Shown here one piece after another: positions 1 to 7,338 of a stretch of 64,000 bases of DNA; the first letter of the stretch is position 1, and each line of letters begins with the position of its first letter. A program made the position numbers and the translations under genes. Source of the DNA: DATAEE01 sp963725145 (GTDB lineage: Bacteria > Acidobacteriota > Vicinamibacteria > Vicinamibacterales > 2-12-FULL-66-21); NCBI GenBank assembly GCA_963725145.1, contig CAVRXL010000013.1:310001-374000 (forward strand), given 5' to 3'. The notes under the pieces are model-generated. The model did not search any database, was not told the DNA's origin, and saw nothing but the letters and a program-made list of their open reading frames with translations.

Positions 1-1
1 G

Positions 2-205
2 GCTGTGGTGGCGGCGCAGTCCGGCGTGTCGAATTCCGTGGAGGCAGGGACGTTCCTGACTGGCTACCCGGCCATCCCGAACCGCGAGTGGCTGAAGGCG
101 TCGACGGTCTTCAAGAAGCTGCCAGAGTTACGAAAAACGTTGACCGATCTCGAACGGCGTCTCGCGGAACTCGAAGCCACGCTGGCGCGCCGCCCTATGC
201 CATAA
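2..205 (+). CDS. lpxD: LpxD C-terminus (partial)
   Basis: The window opens inside UDP-3-O-acylglucosamine N-acyltransferase, which adds the N-linked hydroxyacyl chain in lipid A synthesis in the cytoplasm. The readable frame continues upstream of base 1. The visible part holds the end of the left-handed beta helix (AAQSGVSNSVEAG), then the family's GYPAIPNREW segment and a C-terminal coiled helix (LPELRKTLTDLERRLAELEA). This tail is typical of LpxD rather than LpxA. The gene stops 7 bp before the M16 peptidase gene, and lpxB lies three genes downstream, so lipid A synthesis and the peptidase pair probably share transcription. The N-terminal part is outside the window. Confidence 0.85.
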   Translation, partial: AVVAAQSGVSNSVEAGTFLTGYPAIPNREWLKASTVFKKLPELRKTLTDLERRLAELEATLARRPMP

Positions 206-212
206 TCGTTGG

Positions 213-1574
213 ATGGTGTACTTCCGGGCGGCGGCCGCCGCGGCGCTCGTTGCCCTGCTCGCCCTCTCGACCGCGTCGTCGCCCACGGCGGCCACCCGGC
301 CTCCCAAACTCGACTACAAGATCTCCACGCTCTCCAACGGTCTGACGGTCGTGCTGCTCGAGGATCACTCGACGCCGATCGTCCATCTCCAGCTCTGGTA
401 TCACGTCGGCTCGAAGGACGAGAAGCCCGGACGAACCGGTTTCGCTCACCTGTTCGAGCACATGATGTTCAAGGGCTCGAAGAACGTCGAGAACGAGCAG
501 CACCCGTCGGCGATTTCGAGCATCGGCGGCCAGAGCAACGCCTACACGAACGAGGATGCGACCGTGTACTGGGAAACCGTGCCGGCGCATTATCTGCCGC
601 TCATCCTGTGGCTCGAGGCGGATCGCATGGCGTCGCTCCGGATCGACGAGGGCACGTTCAGGAACGAGCGCGAAGTGGTCAAGGAAGAGCGGCGGATGCG
701 CGTCGAGAATCAGCCGTACGGCCGGCTCTCCGAGCTGATCTACGGCCAGGCGTTCACGGTGCATCCGTACAAGCACCCGACGATCGGCAGCATGGTTGAT
801 CTCGAAGCGGCGTCGATCGAGGACGTCCGCGAGTTCTATCGCACCTACTACGTGCCGAACAACGCGACGATCGTGCTGGTCGGCGATTTCGACACCGCGG
901 AAGCGCTGCCGCTCGTCGAGCGTTACCTCGGGCGCGTCCCGAAGTCGACGCGGCCCGTGCCGCGGGACATCCCGCAGGAGCCGGCACCGAAGCAGGAGCG
1001 CCGGGTGACGCTCAGCGAACCGTGGCCGCTGCCGGCCGTCGTCGTCGCGCACCCGATTACCTTCGACGGCCACCCGGACTCGTATCCGCTCCACATCGCG
1101 TCGAAGATCCTCTCCGACGGGCAGAGCTCGCGGATTTATCGAAAGCTCGTCTACGAGCAGCAGATCGCGCTGGCCGCCTTCGGCCAGGGGAACATCATCG
1201 AGGATCCGAACCTGTTCTTCGCGGTGGCGATCGTCCAGCCTGGGCGCTCGCCCGCGGAGGCCGAGAAGGCGCTCGTCGGCGAGCTCGAGCGCTTGAAGGT
1301 CGATGGCGTGACCGCCGCCGAGCTCGAGCGCGCGAAGAACCAGTTCGCGCGCGACTACATCCTCGGCCGGGAGTCGAACCAGCAGAAGGCGTCGCACCTC
1401 GGCCACGCCGTCGTCATTCACGACGACATCAAGACGGCGGATGGAGAGTTCGACATCTTCATGAACACCACGGCGGCGGACGTGCAGCGCGTGGCGAAGA
1501 CCTACTTCACGCCGACGTCCCGATTGATCATTCATGTGATGCCCAAGCAGGGCAGCGCAGGAGGCCCGGAATGA
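213..1574 (+). CDS. M16 family zinc metallopeptidase, catalytic subunit
   Basis: This is a predicted exported pitrilysin-type peptidase of 453 residues. An N-terminal hydrophobic stretch (about residues 5-27) looks like a signal peptide. The inverted zinc motif HLFEH is at residues 79-83, and the distal glutamate lies in the KEER segment near residue 158. The M16_C domain fills the second half. Its stop overlaps the start of the next M16 gene (ATGA). That partner lacks the zinc motif, so this protein should supply the active site of a heterodimer, as known for bacterial two-gene M16B pairs. The substrate is not evident, but placement in the lpxD-lpxB interval suggests the envelope. Confidence 0.9.
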   Translation: MVYFRAAAAAALVALLALSTASSPTAATRPPKLDYKISTLSNGLTVVLLEDHSTPIVHLQLWYHVGSKDEKPGRTGFAHLFEHMMFKGSKNVENEQHPSAISSIGGQSNAYTNEDATVYWETVPAHYLPLILWLEADRMASLRIDEGTFRNEREVVKEERRMRVENQPYGRLSELIYGQAFTVHPYKHPTIGSMVDLEAASIEDVREFYRTYYVPNNATIVLVGDFDTAEALPLVERYLGRVPKSTRPVPRDIPQEPAPKQERRVTLSEPWPLPAVVVAHPITFDGHPDSYPLHIASKILSDGQSSRIYRKLVYEQQIALAAFGQGNIIEDPNLFFAVAIVQPGRSPAEAEKALVGELERLKVDGVTAAELERAKNQFARDYILGRESNQQKASHLGHAVVIHDDIKTADGEFDIFMNTTAADVQRVAKTYFTPTSRLIIHVMPKQGSAGGPE

Positions 1575-3124
1575 CGGCGACCTTCCGGCTTCTCGCGCCG
1601 GCCGCAGGCGCTTTCCTGATGTTGATGGGAACGGCGCAGGCCCAGACGTGGCCGTCCGAACGACCGCCGCGCCCGATGACCGCGCGCGACGTGAAATTCC
1701 CGCCGTACGCGATCAGGACCCTCGAGAACGGGCTCCAGGTCATCGCGGTCTCGCATCACGAGCAGCCGGCCGTCTCGCTGCGCCTCCTCGTGCGCGCCGG
1801 CGCGGCGCAGGACCCGACCGACAAGCCGGGCGTCGCGTCGCTCGCCGCGATGCTGCTGGATCAGGGGACCCAGGGGACGCCCGCGCGCAGCGCGCAGGAC
1901 ATCGCTCAGTCGATCGACCAGATTGGCGGCGCGCTCGGCGCCGGCGCCGGGACCGACCTGACCTTCGTCAACGCCGTGGTCATGAAGGACAGCTTCGACT
2001 TCGCGATGGCGCTCGTGTCCGACGTCGCGAGATACCCGGCCTTCGCTCCCGACGAGATCGATCGGCAGCGGCAGCAGATCCTGTCGAGCTTGAAGGTCAG
2101 CTACGAGGATCCCGAGTACCTGGCCAATGTCGTGTTCGATCGGCTCGTCTACGGGTTTCATCCGTACGGCAAGCCGAACTCGGGCACGCCCGAGTCGATC
2201 GGCCGGCTGACGCGCGACGATCTCATCGCGTTCCACAAGGCGTACTTCGCGCCCAACAACGCGATCCTCGCGATCGTCGGCGATATCACGCCCGACGAAG
2301 CCTTCAAAGGGGCGGAGCGCGCGTTCGGCGGCTGGCAGCGGCGCCCCGACGCGACGCCCTTGACGCCGCCCGCGCCGCCGGAGCCGACGCGCCGCGTCGT
2401 CATCGTCGATCGGCCGGGCGCGGTGCAGACCGAGATTCGCGTCGGGCATCTCGCGCTGCCGCGCAAGCACCCGGACTACCTCGCTGTGGACCTGGCGACC
2501 AAGATCCTCGGCGGGGAAGGCAGCAACCGCCTCCACCGCGTGCTGCGGTCCGAGCGCGGCCTGACCTACGGCGCATCCGCGGATCTCGAGACGATGCGCC
2601 AGGCCGGCGACATTGTCGCCGAGACGGACACGCGGTCGGATTCGACGGGAGAGGCGCTGAGGCTCGTCGTGGACGAGTACTGGAAGCTCCAGCGGGAGCG
2701 CGTGGGGGTCGGCGAGCTGGAAGGGGCGAAGGACTACCTGGCCGGCAGCTTCCCGCTCACGATCGAGACCCCGAGTGACATCGCGCTCCAGGTCCTCAAC
2801 GCGGTGTTCTACGGCCTCGATCTCGAAGAGCTGCAGACGTTCCGCGATCGCGTGACGGCCGTTTCGGTCGACGACATTCAACGCGTGGCGAAGACCTACT
2901 TCAAGCCGGACCGGCTGTCGATCGTGCTCGTCGGCGATGCATCGGTGTTCGCCTCGCAGCTCGCGGGCGCCGGGTTCCCGCAGTTCGAGCGCATCTCGCT
3001 GTCCGATCTCGATCTCTCGACCGCCGATCTGCGCCGCATCGGCAGGCCGGCGCCGGCGGCGAAAGAGGACGAGGCGGCCGCTCAGGCCGACGCCCCGACG
3101 GCGCCCGTCCGGAAGCCTCTCTGA
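1571..3124 (+). CDS. M16 family peptidase-like protein, non-catalytic subunit
   Basis: This 517-residue exported protein starts at the ATG that overlaps the preceding stop. A signal peptide ends near AQAQ. It has the M16 fold (FPPYAIRTLENGLQVIAVSH, then a second domain beginning near RVVIVDRPGAVQTEIRVGH). Where the HxxEH motif should be it reads GVASLAAMLLDQGTQ, so zinc ligands are missing and it is probably catalytically inactive. In known M16B heterodimers the inactive subunit retains substrate-binding residues, and that role is inferred here. The C-terminal tail is rich in Ala, Asp, Glu and Pro and probably disordered. The longer open frame upstream is only the alternative frame of the first M16 gene. 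Confidence 0.88.
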   Translation: MTATFRLLAPAAGAFLMLMGTAQAQTWPSERPPRPMTARDVKFPPYAIRTLENGLQVIAVSHHEQPAVSLRLLVRAGAAQDPTDKPGVASLAAMLLDQGTQGTPARSAQDIAQSIDQIGGALGAGAGTDLTFVNAVVMKDSFDFAMALVSDVARYPAFAPDEIDRQRQQILSSLKVSYEDPEYLANVVFDRLVYGFHPYGKPNSGTPESIGRLTRDDLIAFHKAYFAPNNAILAIVGDITPDEAFKGAERAFGGWQRRPDATPLTPPAPPEPTRRVVIVDRPGAVQTEIRVGHLALPRKHPDYLAVDLATKILGGEGSNRLHRVLRSERGLTYGASADLETMRQAGDIVAETDTRSDSTGEALRLVVDEYWKLQRERVGVGELEGAKDYLAGSFPLTIETPSDIALQVLNAVFYGLDLEELQTFRDRVTAVSVDDIQRVAKTYFKPDRLSIVLVGDASVFASQLAGAGFPQFERISLSDLDLSTADLRRIGRPAPAAKEDEAAAQADAPTAPVRKPL

Positions 3125-3139
3125 CGCGGATCCTGTCAG

Positions 3140-3170
3140 TTCGGCCTTCGCCCTTCGTCATTCGGCATTC
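3140..3170 (+). repeat. Degenerate TTCGGC-type word repeat before lpxB
   Basis: The leader is a run of related words (TTCGGCC, TTCGCCC, TTCGTCA, TTCGGCA, TTC) ending directly at the lpxB ATG. It is less regular than a microsatellite. The same vocabulary reappears at 4324-4356. No conventional Shine-Dalgarno is visible in it. Confidence 0.6.
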
Positions 3171-4286
3171 ATGCGCCGCATCCTGATCTCCTGCGGCGAG
3201 GCCTCCGGCGATCTCTACGCCGGCGCGCTCGCGCGCGAGCTGCGCGCGCTCGACCCCTCGCTCGAAGTCGCCGGGATCGGCGGCGATCGCCTGCAGGCCG
3301 GCGGCGCGTCGCTTCTCGGCGACTATCGGGGCATCGCGGTGACCGGTCTCGTCGAGGCGGTGCGCGTGCTGCCGCGGGCGCGGGCGATGTACCGGCGGAT
3401 CCTGGACGACGCGGCCCGCGCCCGGCCGGACGTGTTCGTCGCCGTGGATTTTCCCGACTTCAACTTCCGCGTGGCCGAGGCGATGCGACGCCTTGGCGTT
3501 CCGGTCGTCTATTACATCGGCCCGCAGCTCTGGGCCTGGCGCCCGGGCCGGATGAAGGACATACGCCGGTTTGCCCGCCTCGTGCTCGTCATCTTTCCGT
3601 TCGAGGAAAAGATCTACCGCGACGCCGGCGTGGCGGTCGAGTTCGTCGGCCATCCGCTCGTCGAGCTGGCGCGCGCCGCGGGGCCGCGCGCCGAGATTCG
3701 TCGATCGCTCGGGCTGGATGCCGACAAGCCCGTGGTGGCGCTGCTTCCGGGCAGCCGGCCGAACGAGCTGCGCGCGATTCTCCCCGGTTTGTCCGCGGCG
3801 GCGCGGCTCATCGCGGCGCGCGTTCCCGCGGCGCAATTCGTCGTCGCGCGCGCGCCGGGCCTCGCCGACGAGCTCTTCGCGCACCTGGGCGGGCCGACGA
3901 TCATCGAGCAGCGTGCCGATGACGTCCTGGCGGCGGCGGACGTCGCGCTGACGGCGTCGGGAACCGCAACCGTGCAGGCGGCGATTCACGGCACGCCGAT
4001 GGTGATCGTGTATCGCGTGTCCCCGGTGACCTACGCGATCGGAAAGCCGTTCGTGAAGGTCGATACGTACGGGATGGTCAACCTCGTCGCCGGACGCCGC
4101 GTCGTCCCCGAGCTGGTGCAGGGGGCGTTCACGCCGGAGGCGGTGACCGACGAAGCGGTATCGCTGCTGACCGATCGCGCGCGCGCCGCGCAGGTGCGCG
4201 CCGCACTGACCGAAGTTCGAGAGAAGCTCGGGGGCCCGGGAGCGACCCGGCGCGCGGCCCAGGCCATCCTGCGCGTTGTAAACTGA
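3171..4286 (+). CDS. lpxB: Lipid-A-disaccharide synthase
   Basis: LpxB (371 residues) joins UDP-2,3-diacylglucosamine and lipid X into the lipid A disaccharide at the inner face of the cytoplasmic membrane. The family N-terminus ILISCGEASGDLYAGAL is clear. Other GT19 landmarks are VDFPDFNFRVAEAMRRLG, YYIGPQLWAWRPGRM, FVGHPLVE, LLPGSRPNE and TASGTATVQAAIHGTPMV. Length matches the family. The start chosen is the ATG right after a TTCGGC word repeat. Upstream in-frame codons overlap the end of the M16 gene and have no LpxB homology. It follows the M16 pair by 46 bp on the same strand. Confidence 0.95.
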   Translation: MRRILISCGEASGDLYAGALARELRALDPSLEVAGIGGDRLQAGGASLLGDYRGIAVTGLVEAVRVLPRARAMYRRILDDAARARPDVFVAVDFPDFNFRVAEAMRRLGVPVVYYIGPQLWAWRPGRMKDIRRFARLVLVIFPFEEKIYRDAGVAVEFVGHPLVELARAAGPRAEIRRSLGLDADKPVVALLPGSRPNELRAILPGLSAAARLIAARVPAAQFVVARAPGLADELFAHLGGPTIIEQRADDVLAAADVALTASGTATVQAAIHGTPMVIVYRVSPVTYAIGKPFVKVDTYGMVNLVAGRRVVPELVQGAFTPEAVTDEAVSLLTDRARAAQVRAALTEVREKLGGPGATRRAAQAILRVVN

Positions 4287-4311
4287 GGGGCCAGCCTTGC
4301 GGACCGAGTCT

Positions 4312-4896
4312 ATGCACTCAACGCCTTCGGCCTTCGGCTTTCGGCTTGTGGCATTCGCGCTCCTCGCGGCGCTGATCATCCCGGTGAGCGTCGCAGCCAC
4401 CGTTCTCATTCCTGCCGATCTGTCCGAATTGACGACCGATGCCACCGCGATCGTCCACGGTCGCGTCGTGGACGTTCGAGCCGAGTGGCTGGAAGGACGA
4501 CGCGCGATCGACACATACGTCACGGTTGCGGTGGCGACGTACTTGAAGGGGGACCTCGGGGCATCCGTCACGCTCCGCGTCCCGGGCGGCCGGATGGGCG
4601 CGTATCGCAGCTTCATCGTCGGTGCGCCGATCTTCAACGTGGGGGACGAGGTCGTACTGTTCCTCGGGAGCCAGGGCCCGTCGGTGCCCTACGTTCTGGG
4701 GCTGAGCCAGGGCGTCTATCGCGTAAGGACGGATCGCGAATCCGGCCGGCGCACGGTGATTCCACCCGCGCTCATCTCGCCCGGCGTCGAGCCCGTCCGC
4801 CTCGTGCGCGGCGATCCGAACCGACCGGCGCCGACCCTCGAACGGTTCGCCGCGGACATTCGAGCGCTCCTCGCGCGCAAAGCGGGTGCGAGGTGA
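4312..4896 (+). CDS. Exported protein of unknown function (matrixin-linked)
   Basis: This protein is about 194 residues from the ATG at 4312; a TTG at 4297 is possible but less likely. It has an N-terminal signal peptide whose first residues (TPSAFGFRLVAF) are encoded by a TTCGGC-type word repeat. The mature part (LIPADLSELTTDATAIVHGRVVDV, then a beta-rich region with LRVPGGRMGAYRS and GDEVVLFLG) looks like a small all-beta secreted domain. I do not recognise a named family. Its stop overlaps the GTG of the matrixin gene, and the beta-barrel gene follows with another overlap, so the three products probably act together at the envelope. Confidence 0.75.
   Translation: MHSTPSAFGFRLVAFALLAALIIPVSVAATVLIPADLSELTTDATAIVHGRVVDVRAEWLEGRRAIDTYVTVAVATYLKGDLGASVTLRVPGGRMGAYRSFIVGAPIFNVGDEVVLFLGSQGPSVPYVLGLSQGVYRVRTDRESGRRTVIPPALISPGVEPVRLVRGDPNRPAPTLERFAADIRALLARKAGAR
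4324..4356 (+). repeat. TTCGGC-type word repeat inside a signal-peptide coding region
   Basis: The words CTTCGG, CCTTCGG, CTTTCGG, CTTGTGG and CATTCG follow each other immediately after the ATG at 4312 and are translated as part of the export signal. The composition matches the lpxB leader repeat at 3140-3170. Confidence 0.55.
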
Positions 4897-5903
4897 CGAT
4901 CCTGCGCCGGCTGGTCGCGGGCTCTCTCGTCCTGGTCGTCGCCGCGTGGGCGCCAGCCCCGGCGGCCGCGTACCTGAAGCTCGGGGGGCGCGCGAACGGC
5001 CGCACCGTGCAGCTCAGGTGGGAGCGGCTGCCGATGCGGTACTTCATCACCAACAGCGGCGTGTCCGGCGTGACGCCGGCGCAGTTCCAGACCGCGGTGG
5101 ATCGAGCGTTCCAAAGCTGGCAGGACGTCCCGACCTCGAGCTTCAGCGGCACCTTTGCGGGGTTCACGCCGGCCAGCGCACGGGACGACGACGGGATGAC
5201 CGTGCTCGGGTTTCTCCCGCGGCCCGATCAGGATCGCGTGCTGGCGGCGACGCGGATCCTGACGAACGAGATGACCGGGGAGATCGTGGAGGCCGACATC
5301 TTCTTCAACTCCTCGTTCCCGTGGTCGGTATCGCCGACCGGCGAGCCGGGGCGGTTCGACGTCGAGTCGATCGCGCTGCATGAAGTCGGGCATCTGCTCG
5401 GGTTGGGCCATTCCGCGATCGGCGAGACCGAGCTTCAACCCGGCGGCCGCCGGCGCGTGATCGCCTCCGCCGCCGTGATGTTCCCGATCGCGTTCACGGC
5501 CGGCAACGTCGAGGAGCGCACGCTGCACCCGGATGACATCGCGGGCGCGTCGGACATTTACCCCGACGGGGATTACCGCTCCGGGACGGGCTCGATCAGC
5601 GGCCGGGTGACCAAGAACGGCGCAGGCATCCTCGGCGCGCACGTCGTGGCCTGGAACCAGCGGACCGGCGCGCTCGTGTCCGGGTTTTCGTTCGGGTCCG
5701 ATGGCTCGTTCGTCGTCGCGGGTCTCTCGCCCGGACCGCACGTGTTGCGCGTCGAGCCGATCGATGACGCCGACGTCACGAGCTTCTTCTCGGAAGAGGC
5801 GGACATAGACATCGACTTCCGCGCGGCGTTTCACGATCGGCTCGCGGTGGCGCCGCGCGGCGGCGGGAGCGAGCGGGTCGAGCTCCGCGTGGTCCCCAAG
5901 TGA
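4893..5903 (+). CDS. Exported matrixin-type metalloprotease with carboxypeptidase-regulatory-like domain
   Basis: This 336-residue protein begins at a GTG overlapping the previous stop (GTGA) and has a signal peptide ending near APAAA. The metzincin zinc motif HEVGHLLGLGHS fits HExxHxxGxxHS of matrixins. A downstream ASAAVMFP supplies the likely Met-turn. After the catalytic domain, GSISGRVTKNGAGILGAHV begins a carboxypeptidase-regulatory-like beta-sandwich (to about residue 310), common in acidobacterial secreted proteins. The substrate is unknown. The next gene overlaps by four bases and encodes an outer-membrane barrel. Confidence 0.88.
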   Translation: MTILRRLVAGSLVLVVAAWAPAPAAAYLKLGGRANGRTVQLRWERLPMRYFITNSGVSGVTPAQFQTAVDRAFQSWQDVPTSSFSGTFAGFTPASARDDDGMTVLGFLPRPDQDRVLAATRILTNEMTGEIVEADIFFNSSFPWSVSPTGEPGRFDVESIALHEVGHLLGLGHSAIGETELQPGGRRRVIASAAVMFPIAFTAGNVEERTLHPDDIAGASDIYPDGDYRSGTGSISGRVTKNGAGILGAHVVAWNQRTGALVSGFSFGSDGSFVVAGLSPGPHVLRVEPIDDADVTSFFSEEADIDIDFRAAFHDRLAVAPRGGGSERVELRVVPK

Positions 5904-6568
5904 CGTCGCGGACGCTGGCGATTGCCCTCGGCATCCTCGTGGCGGCCGGCTCGGAGGCGAGCGCCCAGTCGCGGCCGCGGTCGTTCGAGCTCTCGGTGGG
6001 CGCGATCTGGACGACCGGCTCGTCGTTCGCAAGGGACGAAGCGACCGAGACCCGCAACCAGACGGGCGGCGGGTCGTTCCCGCTGTTCGTGGCGTCGAGC
6101 GAGATCGGCGCGGGGCCCGGCGCGGAGGCCAGGCTCGCGTTTTATCTCACGCCGAGCGTGGCGATCGAGGCGGGCGGTCTTTTCGCATTTCAGCAGGTTT
6201 CCACGCGCCTCACGAGCGACGCGGAGAATATCCCGGACGCCACCGCGGTCGAGGATCTCAGCGAGTACATCATCGATGGAGCCGTCGCCTACCACTTCCG
6301 GCCGTTCGGGCGGATTGTGCCGTTCATTCGCGGCGGTGTGGGCTATCTCCGTCAGCTCCACGAAGGGCAGACGCTGGCCGAGACCGGCACCGCGTACCAC
6401 GCCGGCGGCGGCGTGAGCTACTGGTTGTCGTCGGGAGGGCAGGGGTTCTTCAAAGGCTGGGGTCTTCGCGGCGACGGGCGCGTCGTCATCCGTGACGGCG
6501 GGTTCAGCTTCGACGATGAGAACCGGACCGGCGTCGTCATCACCGGCGCGCTGGTCATGGCCTTCTGA
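5900..6568 (+). CDS. Outer-membrane beta-barrel protein
   Basis: This 222-residue protein uses a GTG overlapping the matrixin stop. The signal peptide ends near ASAQS. The rest is alternating hydrophobic/polar segments rich in Gly, Tyr and Phe (SFELSVGAIWTTG, ARLAFYLTPSVAIEAGG, GAVAYHFRPFG, PFIRGGVGYLRQLH). It ends in MAF, consistent with a terminal phenylalanine beta-signal. This is the usual pattern of small 8-10-strand outer-membrane barrels. No specific ligand can be inferred. The gene ends inside the left shoulder of a REP-like hairpin. Confidence 0.78.
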   Translation: MTSRTLAIALGILVAAGSEASAQSRPRSFELSVGAIWTTGSSFARDEATETRNQTGGGSFPLFVASSEIGAGPGAEARLAFYLTPSVAIEAGGLFAFQQVSTRLTSDAENIPDATAVEDLSEYIIDGAVAYHFRPFGRIVPFIRGGVGYLRQLHEGQTLAETGTAYHAGGGVSYWLSSGGQGFFKGWGLRGDGRVVIRDGGFSFDDENRTGVVITGALVMAF

Positions 6569-6621
6569 AAAGGGGACAGCCACTTTTTTTCAGAAAGCGT
6601 AAAAAGGTGACTGTCCCCTTT
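6568..6621. repeat. REP-like hairpin (GGGGACAGTCACC type)
   Basis: The left arm AAAGGGGACAGCCACTTTTT (from 6568) and right arm AAAAAGGTGACTGTCCCCTT (from 6601) are near-perfect inverse complements around a roughly 12-base loop. From memory, this arm resembles a dispersed motif often seen beside REP-associated tyrosine transposases; no such gene is visible here. The hairpin follows the beta-barrel stop and could terminate that transcript. Its right arm also contains the GTG used as the apparent start of the OpuC ATPase gene. Confidence 0.8.
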
Positions 6622-7338
6622 ATTGTCTTCGACAGCGTTTCTATCGCGCGAGGCGGGCGCCGGGTCCTCGACGGATTCACGCTGACGGTCGAGCGAGGCG
6701 AGACGGTCGCGCTCGTCGGGGCCAGCGGGGAAGGCAAGACGACCGCGCTGCGGCTCGTGAACCGCATGCTCGAGCCGGACTCGGGCCGAGTCTCGGTCGA
6801 GGGCCGCGACACGCGCGACTGGGATCCGATCGTCCTCCGGCGCCGCTGCGGCTACGTGCTCCAGGAGATCGCCCTCTTTCCCCACATGACGGTCGCCGAG
6901 AACGTCGCGCTCGTGCCGCGCCTCGACGATCGGTCGCTCAGCGACGCGGAGGTGGCCGCGCTGCTCGATCTCGTCGGCCTGGAGCCGGCGCGGTTCGCCA
7001 GCAAATGGCCGGCGGAGCTGTCGGGCGGCCAGCGGCAGCGCGCCGGCGTCGCGCGCGCGCTCGCCGCGGATCCGCCGGTGCTCCTGATGGACGAGCCGTT
7101 CGGCGCGCTCGATCCCGTCACGCGCGCCGAGCTGCACGACGAGTTGCGGCGCATCCAGTCGCGCGTGCGCAAGACGATCCTCCTGGTCACGCACGACATG
7201 GGCGAGGCGTTCGCGCTCGCCGATCGCGTCGGCGTCCTTGCGGATGGAACGCTCGCGGCGTGCGACACGCCGGACGTGGTCGCGCGCTCGCAGGACGCCC
7301 GGGTCCGGCGGCTTCTCGACGCAATACCACGGCGATGA
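6607..7338 (+). CDS. OpuC/ProV-type ABC importer ATPase
   Basis: This is a cytoplasmic ATP-binding subunit of 243 residues for an osmoprotectant/glycine betaine-class importer. Walker A is GASGEGKTT, the Q-loop is YVLQEIALFPHMTV, the signature is LSGGQRQR and Walker B is VLLMDEPFGALD. The switch His is in LVTHDMGEAF. It lacks the CBS domains seen in many OpuCA proteins. The apparent GTG start lies inside the REP-like hairpin arm, and homology begins only a few codons later (FDSVSI), so the true start may have been replaced by the repeat. Its stop overlaps the start of the fused permease/binding protein. Confidence 0.88.
   Translation: MTVPFIVFDSVSIARGGRRVLDGFTLTVERGETVALVGASGEGKTTALRLVNRMLEPDSGRVSVEGRDTRDWDPIVLRRRCGYVLQEIALFPHMTVAENVALVPRLDDRSLSDAEVAALLDLVGLEPARFASKWPAELSGGQRQRAGVARALAADPPVLLMDEPFGALDPVTRAELHDELRRIQSRVRKTILLVTHDMGEAFALADRVGVLADGTLAACDTPDVVARSQDARVRRLLDAIPRR

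Noticed and set aside
195..1535. 446-codon minus-strand frame over the first M16 gene
   Set aside because: It is rich in Arg, Val and Leu with no domain, and is antisense to a clear M16 peptidase with a zinc motif.
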